From: Alphaproteobacteria bacterium
GTDB taxonomy: Bacteria > Pseudomonadota > Alphaproteobacteria > Caulobacterales > Maricaulaceae
Assembly (NCBI GenBank): GCA_024278855.1
Contig: JAJRSJ010000014.1
Coordinates: 1-48,183 of the forward strand
Length of the DNA stretch: 48,183 bases
Reading direction: 5' to 3'
In this document: piece after piece, positions 27,170 to 34,443 of the stretch
Layout of the letters: each line of letters starts with the position of its first letter
How positions within the stretch are numbered: position 1 is the stretch's first letter
Program-made: the position numbers and the translations under genes
Notes under the pieces: generated by a model
Seen by the model: only the letters and a program-made list of their open reading frames with translations
Database searches by the model: none
What the model was told of the DNA's origin: nothing

Positions 27170-27841
27170 TCAACGACAGGACGAGCTTGGGCCTTGGCCG
27201 AGGTGGAAATGGTCTTTGTGGGCTGCATTAAAATCCGGCGTCAGCACCACATTGAACAATTTGCAAGCAGAGTTGCGGCTTTTTTTGAGAAATTTGCGCC
27301 TTGTCTTGCCGGCCTTGCTGCCGTCGCTACGCCAGTGTTTGGCAATGGAGATCACCCGCCCGTCCTCAAGCTCAAATCCGGTCACATCCCAGGCATTGGC
27401 AAAAGCATGTTCAGACCAGACACCGGAGCCGTTGCCGCGCTGTCGGCGGCAAGAATACGTGCCCGCATGGTGGGTTTTCTTAAGGCCACTGCCCAGATAT
27501 TTTTGGGCGTGAGCGTCTACTTCCCGCAGCCAAATATAACCCGCCAAAACCATTGGGCATTGGGCTGTAACTGTACGGGGGCGAAATGTTGAACCAGACG
27601 CACGGGTCATATTGGCGGCAATCGTCCAGCCACAAGTTCTGCCGTCTTTTTTTGGCTCGGCCCCGGCGTACTCCAAATGTTTGGCCTGATCCAATTTACC
27701 CAGGCAGACGCGGCTAGGGGCTAGGGCGATGAGGGAAATTTTTGTGCCAGTGGCCAACCCGATGGGGGCCTCCACATCTAGCCCGCGCCACGGCAAATGG
27801 CGGTGGGGCAGCAATATGTCCGCTAAGATACCAAGGAGCAA
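27170..27841 (-). CDS. Extensin-like / M15-peptidase-like protein
   Basis: 223 residues from a TTG at 27841. The C-terminal domain is extensin-like (PF06904 type): CGWTIAANMTRASG, RPRTVTAQCPMVLA, then SEHAFANAWDVTGF and HKDHFHLGQG. The last two match the SxHxxGxAxD and HxH zinc-binding motifs of M15 peptidases, so peptidoglycan peptide cleavage is plausible. The start is uncertain: the frame stays open upstream into the rpmB tail without an ATG, GTG or TTG, and it encodes a basic stretch (RKRYRTTFRRKALIALVSL) that would make a better signal anchor. A non-standard start or a small sequence error is possible. Confidence 0.82.
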   Translation of the reverse strand: MLLGILADILLPHRHLPWRGLDVEAPIGLATGTKISLIALAPSRVCLGKLDQAKHLEYAGAEPKKDGRTCGWTIAANMTRASGSTFRPRTVTAQCPMVLAGYIWLREVDAHAQKYLGSGLKKTHHAGTYSCRRQRGNGSGVWSEHAFANAWDVTGFELEDGRVISIAKHWRSDGSKAGKTRRKFLKKSRNSACKLFNVVLTPDFNAAHKDHFHLGQGPSSSCR

Positions 27842-27908
27842 TAGACTGACAAGCGCAATCAGCGCCTTGCGACGAAATGTGGTCCTGTAGCGTTTGCGAA
27901 AAATAGGT

Positions 27909-28235
27909 CTATACGGCTTCGGCGGCAGTTTTGGGTGCGGCTTCAGTTTCGGCTTCGGCGATTTTTTTGACCAGCGCGCGTTTTATTTTGCGGGATTTAT
28001 CGGTCAGTTTGGCATTTTTGGTGCCGAGCAAAAAACCGTCAAGACCGCCTTTGAAGTCAACGGTACGCAAAGATGCCGCCGTGACCCGCAGTTTAAACTT
28101 TTGGCCAAGCGTATCCGATGCCAGTGTGACATTACACAAATTGGGTTCAAACCGGCGTCTGGTTTTCACTTTGGAGTGAGAAACATTATTTCCGCTCATT
28201 GGGCCTGTACCCATTAAATCACAACGACGTGCCAT
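27909..28235 (-). CDS. rpmB: 50S ribosomal protein L28
   Basis: 108 residues starting MARRCDLMGTGPMSGNNVSH, the standard L28 start; TRRRFEPNLCNVTLASDTLG and KLRVTAASLRTVDFKGGLD follow. The tail is extended by an Ala/Glu/Thr-rich stretch, usual in alphaproteobacteria. The ATG at 28235 has AAAGGA upstream; the longer open frame to 28331 is not family sequence. The 188 bp to the divergent dapF carry both promoters, not identified. Confidence 0.96.
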   Translation of the reverse strand: MARRCDLMGTGPMSGNNVSHSKVKTRRRFEPNLCNVTLASDTLGQKFKLRVTAASLRTVDFKGGLDGFLLGTKNAKLTDKSRKIKRALVKKIAEAETEAAPKTAAEAV

Positions 28236-28423
28236 GCCAATATCCTTTAGAGTTCTATTCGTAATCTTATGAGCTAATTTAGCCCGTATTTCAAGTTGGT
28301 GGGACATAAACCACCCAGTCCTTGCCGTCAAGCAGGCTTTTGGTAAACTGGCGGCTAAATCACATATAAGAATAGCCGTTCCTCCGCCTTCCCCCTTAGG
28401 GCGGCAAGGCCTATAAATAGGCC

Positions 28424-29281
28424 ATGAAATTTTATATTATGAACGGAGCCGGTAACAGGTTCGGGGTGTTTGATGCCCGCGCACACACCAGCTTTGCCAT
28501 GACGTCCGAGCTAGCCAAAGCTACAGCCGCTACAGGCGGGCCATTAGGCACGATGGGTGCTGACCAGATCATTATTATGCGCCCCCCTAAAACTGAAAAT
28601 GCAAAATCCGAAAGCGCGGATGTGTTCATGGAGAGTTGGAACGCAGACGGGGCCCAGGTTGATGCTTGCGGCAATGCGTCTCGGTGCATCCCTTGGCTAG
28701 TGATGGAAGAAACTGGACGTGATAAGATCAATTTGCAGACCAATGCCGGGCTGTTGCAGACTTGGCGAACCGGCGCGTTTTCTGTTGCCGTCGATATGGG
28801 CGAGCCGCGCCTGAACTGGGACGAAATACCCCTGAAAGAATATATGGACACGCGGGTTATAGATGTGAAGGTCGGGCCCATTGATGCGCCTATCTTGGCC
28901 CGCCCCGGCGCAGTTAATATGGGCAATCCCCACTGCGTGTTTTTTGTCGATAATGCCGACGAGACGGCGGTGGAGAAAATCGGCCCGATGATTGAATACC
29001 ACCCCCTGTTCCCGCAGCAGTGCAATGTCGGCTTTGCAGAGATCAGGAGCCGCACCGAAATCCGCCTGCGGGTCTGGGAGCGCGGCGCAGGCCTGACCAA
29101 AGCCTGCGGCACCGGTGCCTGCGCTGCACTCGTTGCCGCAAACCGCCAAAACCGCACCGGGCGCAGCGCAAAAATAATAATGGACGGCGGCGATTTAGAT
29201 ATCGAATGGCGCGAAAAAGACGGTCACGTAATCATGATCGGCCCGGTGGAGTTGGAGTTCAAGGGGGAATTGGCGGTTTAG
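28424..29281 (+). CDS. dapF: Diaminopimelate epimerase
   Basis: Converts LL- to meso-diaminopimelate for lysine and peptidoglycan synthesis. 285 residues; the two catalytic cysteines are in NADGAQVDACGNASRC and GLTKACGTGACAALVAANRQ. The start MKFYIMNGAGNRFGVFDARA is the usual N-terminus, with Asp replaced by Arg in the GND F position. MGNPHCVFFVD is also conserved. Convergent with the ATP-grasp gene, 7 bp away. Confidence 0.95.
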   Translation: MKFYIMNGAGNRFGVFDARAHTSFAMTSELAKATAATGGPLGTMGADQIIIMRPPKTENAKSESADVFMESWNADGAQVDACGNASRCIPWLVMEETGRDKINLQTNAGLLQTWRTGAFSVAVDMGEPRLNWDEIPLKEYMDTRVIDVKVGPIDAPILARPGAVNMGNPHCVFFVDNADETAVEKIGPMIEYHPLFPQQCNVGFAEIRSRTEIRLRVWERGAGLTKACGTGACAALVAANRQNRTGRSAKIIMDGGDLDIEWREKDGHVIMIGPVELEFKGELAV

Positions 29282-29288
29282 GCGAAAC

Positions 29289-30209
29289 TTATCCCGCCAA
29301 CTTCCTAGCCAACACTCGCGCCAATCTCTGCGCGCCTTTATTGTCCCCGCCTTTGCCGTCTGCGAATTCCAGATATAGGTATGGCTCTATGAGTTCTAGC
29401 TCTATCAGTAACAGCCGCCCGTCGTCGGCGCGTAGCAAATCCACCCTTGCGTAAAGCGGGGTGAAGTCTAGCATATCGAACACGGCGCGGGCTTGTTCGC
29501 GTTCTTGTTGGCTCGGACTGTAAGTTTCTTCACGCCCGCCGTAAATTGACTGGATGCGGTAGTCTCCGTCCTTCGGGGTTTTTAGCAAGGCGTGGGAGAA
29601 GCGGCCGCCGAAATATAGAAATGAATATTCGCCCTCAGTGACGACGCTTTTCAGAAACGGCTGGATCAGTGCGCCTTCGGGCGGTAATTGGTCTTTGGCA
29701 GGAAAATCGTCGCCTTTTTTGTACAAAACCTGCCGCCAGGCCCCGCCGCCTATGTCCGGTTTTATCACCAATTTATCGCAGCCAAAATCCGTAAAGGCGC
29801 TTTGCACCTCGGCTTTTGATATATGGGCGACCCGGCGCGACGGAATGGTTGGTGCGCCTTGCATGGCCAAGTCTTCCAGATAGGATTTATTGATATTCCA
29901 CTGGATGGTGTCAAAGCGGTTAAACAGCTGCGTGCGCTGACAAATTTGCGCCATGGCTCGCAAGAACGCGTCCTGATTGTTCTCGAAATAATCCCAGACC
30001 AGTAAAGGCAGCATAGCATCATAATCCGCCGCTACGTCCGGGGCATCCCGCCAATTGATAACATCCAACTGCATATTGTGCTTGGCAAAAGCGGGACGTA
30101 ATTTGCCGATTTCCTCGTCAAGCTCAAACGCATCAGTGCGCAAATCCGGGTGGCCGGGCAGTAAATTCCCGGAAACCAGTATAGCGACTTTTTTCATATT
30201 TTCATTCAT
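29289..30209 (-). CDS. ATP-grasp ligase (glutathione synthetase / RimK-like)
   Basis: 306 residues. ATP-grasp signatures: KLVIKPDIGGGAWRQVLY (phosphate-binding loop), GALIQPFLKSVVTEGEYSFL, and YARVDLLRADDGRLLLIELE followed by LIEPYLYLEF with the Mg-binding acids. Such proteins join a carboxylate to an amine or thiol with ATP; the ELELIEPYLYL segment is like that of unassigned ATP-grasp proteins of the DcsG/RimK type, so substrate cannot be named. Stand-alone gene, convergent with dapF. Confidence 0.85.
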   Translation of the reverse strand: MNENMKKVAILVSGNLLPGHPDLRTDAFELDEEIGKLRPAFAKHNMQLDVINWRDAPDVAADYDAMLPLLVWDYFENNQDAFLRAMAQICQRTQLFNRFDTIQWNINKSYLEDLAMQGAPTIPSRRVAHISKAEVQSAFTDFGCDKLVIKPDIGGGAWRQVLYKKGDDFPAKDQLPPEGALIQPFLKSVVTEGEYSFLYFGGRFSHALLKTPKDGDYRIQSIYGGREETYSPSQQEREQARAVFDMLDFTPLYARVDLLRADDGRLLLIELELIEPYLYLEFADGKGGDNKGAQRLARVLARKLAG

Positions 30210-30323
30210 ATGGTCGCACTAGCGGCTTGTTTGTCAAAGAACAAGTCCATAAATCACTTACTACCCACTTGCCTTTATCTCGGCGTTTCCGTAAGGGCTA
30301 CGGGGTTGTAAACGGAGAATATT

Positions 30324-31220
30324 ATGCAAGCAAAATACGACGTTTTGGGCATAGGCAATGCCATTATGGATGTGATTGCCCCCGTGGGTAATGATGTATT
30401 GGTGCGCGAGGATATCACCAAAGCCTCCATGACCCTGATCGACCAGAAGCGGGCCTTGCATTTGCACGGCGCGTTTAAAAAACACAGCCATAAATTGGTC
30501 GAGGACGCAGGTGGTTCCGGAGCCAACACCATTGCCGGCATTGCCGCACTGGGTGTACAGGCCGCTTATATGGGCAAGGTCGCCAATGACGCACTGGGGC
30601 GGCGTTTCGCGGCGGGACTAAGTGCTAGCGGCGCGACGGCTTGTCCGCTCCCGTTCGCCAAAAATGCGGCCACGGCTCGTTGTTTGATCGCGGTGACACC
30701 GGACGGTGAACGCTCCATGAGCACATTCCTTGGGGCCAATGTGGAGTTCGGGCCAAAGGACATTGACGCCGATATTATCCGTGCATCCGCCGTCACCTAT
30801 CTTGAAGGTTATTTGTTTGATACCAATGACCAAAAGGCAGCCTTCGTCAAAGCGGCCGAAATTGCCAAGGCGGCCGGGCGGCAAGTCTCTTTAACATTGT
30901 CCGATGCGTTTTGTGTTAACCGCCACCGGGCCTCCTTTAAGCAGCTTGTGGATAACCATGTGGATATCTTGTTTGCAAATGAAGCAGAACTATTGTCCCT
31001 GTTTGAAACCGATGATCTCACGGACGCTTTAAGCCGCTTAACCGCCACAGACACCACGGCTTTGGTTACTCTGTCTGAAAAAGGCTCGCTAGTTAAACAC
31101 GGCGGCAATGTGTACGAAATCCCCGCATTGCCTGTGGATAAAATTGTCGATACCACGGGCGCAGGCGATCAATACGCGGCGGGCGTCTTGGCCGGGCGGG
31201 CATTGGGGTTGGACTGGTAA
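30324..31220 (+). CDS. PfkB-family carbohydrate kinase (adenosine kinase-like), premature in-frame stop
   Basis: Ribokinase-fold sugar or nucleoside kinase. N-terminal GIGNAIMDVIAPVGND, substrate-binding GGSGANTIAGIAALG, and the catalytic DTTGAGDQYAAGVLAGRALG with its Asp are present. Translation stops at TAA 31218-31220 after 298 residues, but the same frame continues for 37 codons to TAG at 31329-31331 with DAGQLGSLCAAEVITHYGAR followed by PETRIQDLAAQGVARL, which is the normal C-terminal helix of this family. The restored length of 335 residues equals the usual size. The active site is intact in the truncated form. Convergent with the YbjQ pair. Confidence 0.9.
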   Translation: MQAKYDVLGIGNAIMDVIAPVGNDVLVREDITKASMTLIDQKRALHLHGAFKKHSHKLVEDAGGSGANTIAGIAALGVQAAYMGKVANDALGRRFAAGLSASGATACPLPFAKNAATARCLIAVTPDGERSMSTFLGANVEFGPKDIDADIIRASAVTYLEGYLFDTNDQKAAFVKAAEIAKAAGRQVSLTLSDAFCVNRHRASFKQLVDNHVDILFANEAELLSLFETDDLTDALSRLTATDTTALVTLSEKGSLVKHGGNVYEIPALPVDKIVDTTGAGDQYAAGVLAGRALGLDW

Positions 31221-31349
31221 GACGCCGGGCAATTGGGAAGTCTGTGCGCCGCCGAAGTCATCACCCATTACGGCGCCAGACCAGAAACCCGCATTCAAGA
31301 CCTGGCGGCGCAAGGTGTAGCACGTCTATAGATGTAAAATGGGTGGAGC

Positions 31350-31784
31350 CTATTTAAGGGCTGTTGCGTAGGCGTAGACTTCTATTGAGCCTATGTCCGT
31401 TTTGGCGTTTTTGAAGACGCTGGCGGATATCAGGCGTAGATTGGCAATATGGGTCATACCGTTTTCTTGGGCTTTAATCTTCATGCGCACAATAGCTTCG
31501 CGCCTGGCCCGCTCGACCAATGTGGTATATGTCTCCATGCGCCCCCCGACCAGACCGCGCAGGGCGGCGCCGATGCGTTTGAAATAGTCTATGGAGATCA
31601 CCACATTGCCGCTCACAAATACGGAGTTGGTGATACCGTCCGGGATATATTTGGTGTTGGACAAGGTGATATGGGCAAGTTCGGCTTCTCGCGCATCCAG
31701 ATAGGCAAAATGTTTGGCTTCATTGATGCGGCCAAAGAAAAACCCAAGCCCGACCAAAGCTAAAAATAACAGTACGGCCCACAT
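31350..31784 (-). CDS. YbjQ-family protein with N-terminal membrane anchor
   Basis: 144 residues. A transmembrane segment (AVLLFLALVGLGFFFG) followed by a YbjQ-type domain: GNVVISIDYFKRIGAALRGL, then ERARREAIVRMKIKAQENGM, HIANLRLISASV and a terminal EVYAYATAL. YbjQ domains form pentameric beta/alpha rings of unknown role, sometimes called heavy-metal-binding. Its start overlaps the stop of the preceding paralogue as TAATG, so they are coupled. Confidence 0.82.
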   Translation of the reverse strand: MWAVLLFLALVGLGFFFGRINEAKHFAYLDAREAELAHITLSNTKYIPDGITNSVFVSGNVVISIDYFKRIGAALRGLVGGRMETYTTLVERARREAIVRMKIKAQENGMTHIANLRLISASVFKNAKTDIGSIEVYAYATALK

Positions 31785-32107
31785 TAGCTGACCACCACGG
31801 CGGTGCCGTAGACATATAGCTCTGATGCGCCGGCGCTAACTGACGAGGTGGAAAACCGGATATTGAGGATTGCATTGGCCCCAAGTGCGCTGGCTTCTTC
31901 GGTCATGCGGCCGATACTTTCCTCGCGAGATTCCGTCAGCAGTTCTGTATAGCCCGTAAGCTCGCCGCCGACGATGTTTTTAAGCCCGGCCATAATATCC
32001 CGCCCCACATGTTTAGCCCTGACCGTATTGCCCTGCACCATGCCGAGATGTTTGACGATCGTTCGCCCCGGCAAAGTTTCCAAATTGGTAAGTTCAATAT
32101 TGCGCAT
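31784..32107 (-). CDS. YbjQ-family protein (soluble paralogue)
   Basis: 107 residues with start ATG 32107, chosen because AAGGAG stands 8 nt upstream. Sequence MRNIELTNLETLPGRTIVKH, GLKNIVGGELTGYTEL, REESIGRMTEEASALGANAI and the terminal ELYVYGTAVVV fit the YbjQ/DUF74 family closely. The next gene is a membrane-anchored copy, translationally coupled; joint ring formation at the membrane is a reasonable guess. Confidence 0.88.
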   Translation of the reverse strand: MRNIELTNLETLPGRTIVKHLGMVQGNTVRAKHVGRDIMAGLKNIVGGELTGYTELLTESREESIGRMTEEASALGANAILNIRFSTSSVSAGASELYVYGTAVVVS

Positions 32108-32273
32108 ATGATGGCTCCTTTTTATATCGCTCGCGGTAGTGCGCAAAAGCGCACGCCTCCGCAGGGGCGCGCCATGGAGCGCGACGGGCGGTAGCCCTTG
32201 CCTCGCTTCGCTCGGTACACCTTATTCATTTCATCTTCTTTTGTGAACTTTAGGTAAGCATGAAAGCACCGTT

Positions 32274-32302
32274 GTACAAGTGTGTGTTTGGGGAGATTGT
32301 AC
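32274..32302 (+). promoter_or_regulatory. Small hairpin in the fabI leader
   Basis: GTACAA at 32274-32279 and TTGTAC at 32297-32302 enclose a 17-nt loop containing TGGGGAG. The loop is complementary over 7 nt to the loop of the small-RNA candidate at 38793-38799. Weak evidence; a 7-nt match is expected by chance several times in this window. The rest of 32108-32363 holds only a GTGCGC-AAAA-GCGCAC hairpin at 32139-32154 without a U tract. Confidence 0.2.
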
Positions 32303-32363
32303 TGGCTTCTAGGGGATGCTCCGGGTAATATGCGAAAAACCTGATAGCAAATAGGAGAGAAGC

Positions 32364-33197
32364 ATGGCAAAACGGGAATATCCAACTGGTAATTTGATGG
32401 CGGGCAAACGCGGGCTGATTATGGGGGTTGCCAATAAAAACTCTATCGCCTGGGCGATCGCCGAGCAACTGGCCGCCCAAGGGGCCGAGATCGCCTTTAC
32501 CTATCAAGGCGACGCGTTGGAGCGCCGGGTACGGCCTCTCGCGGAAAGCCTGAACTCGCCGATTATTGTGCCTTGTGATGTGACCGATGATGCGTCTATG
32601 GACGCGGTGTTTGCGGCCATCAAAGACACATGGGGCGAGATGGACTTCCTCGTTCATTCCGTCGCCTTTGCCGGGCGCGAGCAATTGGCAGGGTCGTTCA
32701 TTGAACAAACCACCCGCGAAGGCTTTGCCACCGCCATGGATATTTCCGCCTATAGTTTTGTCGATGCGGCCAGGCGCTCCGCCGCCTTGATGAGCGAAGG
32801 TGGATCTATGATCACCATGACTTATCTCGGCTCGGAGCGGGTCGTGCCCAATTACAATGTTATGGGTGTAGCCAAAGCCGCCCTTGAAGCCTGTACCCGC
32901 TATCTGGCCGCTGATCTCGGCCCGCGCGGTATCCGGGTCAATGCCATATCCGCCGGCCCGATCAAAACTCTGGCCGCCGCCGGTATTGGGTCTGGTCGCC
33001 ATATGTTTCGCTTCAATAAAGCCACCGCCGCTATGCAGGAAAATACCGATCTTGAAGGCGTGGCCGGGGCGGCGCTTTATATGCTTTCGTCGCTCGGCAC
33101 GTCATGCACAGGCGAAACCCACCATGTAGACGGCGGTTTCCACGCAATAGCCATGCCGCAAGAAGGGCCGCTGAAGGCGAGTTTGGGGATAGATTGA
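32364..33197 (+). CDS. fabI: Enoyl-[acyl-carrier-protein] reductase (NADH) FabI
   Basis: Last step of the fatty acid elongation cycle. 277 residues of the SDR fold with the FabI cofactor start LMAGKRGLIMGVANKNSIAW, the DFLVHSVAFAGREQL segment, YLGSERVVPNYNVMGVAKAA with the active-site Tyr and Lys, and GPIKTLAAAGIGSGRHMF. The end TSCTGETHHVDGGFHAIAM is typical. GGAGAG ribosome-binding site before the ATG. Monocistronic. Confidence 0.96.
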   Translation: MAKREYPTGNLMAGKRGLIMGVANKNSIAWAIAEQLAAQGAEIAFTYQGDALERRVRPLAESLNSPIIVPCDVTDDASMDAVFAAIKDTWGEMDFLVHSVAFAGREQLAGSFIEQTTREGFATAMDISAYSFVDAARRSAALMSEGGSMITMTYLGSERVVPNYNVMGVAKAALEACTRYLAADLGPRGIRVNAISAGPIKTLAAAGIGSGRHMFRFNKATAAMQENTDLEGVAGAALYMLSSLGTSCTGETHHVDGGFHAIAMPQEGPLKASLGID

Positions 33198-33264
33198 AAT
33201 GGGGATTGATTAAGAAGGGGGTTGATTAAAGGGGTAAATTAGAAATTGTTCTGATTGGTTGGTG

Positions 33265-33954
33265 CTATTTCATAATTTTTTCTGAACTTCGCGTTTTGGT
33301 TTTACCGTTTTCTGTGTCCTTACCGTTTTCTTTTGCGTGGTTCATCTCCCCCTCTACCTCGTCTATGATGCGCTCTATGTCTTCGCCTCGGACTTGTGGG
33401 TCTACGGCGCGGCGCATTTCACGGACGAATTGTTTGCGTAGATTGCGCATATTGGTCACGCTGGTTTGGCGGTTTTTCGCGTCCAACGCTTTGACCGTAT
33501 CCAACACATGATAGGCGTGCAATATGCACTCCAGTGCTGACAAGCGGCCTTTATAATCAATATCCCAGCTTTGGTCATTGTGGGACGGGGTGGCCAAATT
33601 GGGGAATAGCCATTTGGCTTTATCCAACAGACCGCGCAAATGAGCCACGGTTTTGGCGCGCTCCAAATCATAATCTGAGGTAACAAATTTCTCGGGATTG
33701 ATTTTACAAAGTTGCTGGGCATAGGCCATTTCGCGCACGACGGCCCGACCCCATTCACGTACTTCGGCTTTGTAAATTTCCTCGGCGTTGACCGCGTGCA
33801 GTTTTTCCTGTTTTTTGGTTTCGGCGATTTGGCGGCCAGTTTCGGCGATGGCCCTTCTGGTTGACAAGACCCCAAACACCAATTGTGTCACCAAAGCGAT
33901 CAGCGACACCATCATGGCAAATAGCGAAATTATTTGTCCGTTCAATAGCTCCAT
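33265..33954 (-). CDS. Unknown membrane-anchored helical protein
   Basis: 229 residues from ATG 33954 (AGAGG 5 nt upstream; a GTG two codons earlier overlaps that site). One transmembrane segment at about residues 6-29 (IISLFAMMVSLIALVTQLVF), then a coiled-coil-like stretch with TRRAIAETGRQIAETKKQE and a soluble helical region, and a Lys/Asn/Thr-rich, likely disordered tail. No family recognised. It lies 9 bp after the next upstream gene (33964-34311), so the two form a small operon. Confidence 0.7.
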   Translation of the reverse strand: MELLNGQIISLFAMMVSLIALVTQLVFGVLSTRRAIAETGRQIAETKKQEKLHAVNAEEIYKAEVREWGRAVVREMAYAQQLCKINPEKFVTSDYDLERAKTVAHLRGLLDKAKWLFPNLATPSHNDQSWDIDYKGRLSALECILHAYHVLDTVKALDAKNRQTSVTNMRNLRKQFVREMRRAVDPQVRGEDIERIIDEVEGEMNHAKENGKDTENGKTKTRSSEKIMK

Positions 33955-33963
33955 AATCACCTC

Positions 33964-34311
33964 TTATTTTAATGCTTCAAAATCTTCTTTGCCCATATGC
34001 GTAGCGGCAAGATAAACAATGTCGAGCAAAATCGACGGGCGTCCGCGCCCGACCAGTGCCGCCAATATATCCGCATATTGGGCGTTTTGCGGCGAGAGCC
34101 TGACGGTGGTGCGCCGGGCAGGTGCAAACCGCAGTTCGCTAAACCAGGCTGAAACCTCTGACATATGCACATTTTCGCGCAAATAACTGATGGCACAATT
34201 CATGGTTTTGGAACGCGCCTTGGTCCCCATGCTGCGCCCCATGCGCGCCAGCAAGGCTTCCGCCCCCGGCTCGATCATCATTTCAATTGCTTTCATTTCA
34301 ATTGCTTTCAT
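33964..34311 (-). CDS. Unknown small protein
   Basis: 115 residues at most. The N-terminus is MKAIEMKAIEMM, created by a 15-bp duplication, so translation could begin at any of three methionines; a shorter product from MMIEPG is likely the ancestral form. The rest is helical with basic patches (FAPARRTTVRLSPQN, RPSILLDIVYLAATHMGKED). No family recognised. Followed 9 bp later by the membrane-anchored unknown gene. The gap to the decarboxylase gene (34312-34443) has a near CtrA-box but nothing firm. Confidence 0.6.
   Translation of the reverse strand: MKAIEMKAIEMMIEPGAEALLARMGRSMGTKARSKTMNCAISYLRENVHMSEVSAWFSELRFAPARRTTVRLSPQNAQYADILAALVGRGRPSILLDIVYLAATHMGKEDFEALK
34281..34310. repeat. 15-bp perfect tandem duplication at a gene start
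   Basis: TTTCAATTGCTTTCA is present twice in a row and encodes the repeated MKAIE at the start of the 33964-34311 gene. Same unit length as the duplications at 5519-5548 and 10295-10333. Confidence 0.9.
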
Positions 34312-34443
34312 GGCTTTGGTATATACATTTATGCTTAACCAATACTTACCAAGGCGTCGGGAATGAAAGCATATATTGCCATCTTAGAAAACATGATTAA
34401 CTAAAGCTAAACGGTTGGCGCGGAATGAAAGAGGTTTATACTG

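Noticed and set aside
32139-32154. GTGCGC-AAAA-GCGCAC hairpin
   Set aside because: No U tract and no clear gene end to serve; not called a terminator.
34335-34349. CtrA-box-like TTAA-N7-TTAC
   Set aside because: One mismatch to TTAA-N7-TTAA and no supporting second site; chance is likely in AT-rich intergenic DNA.
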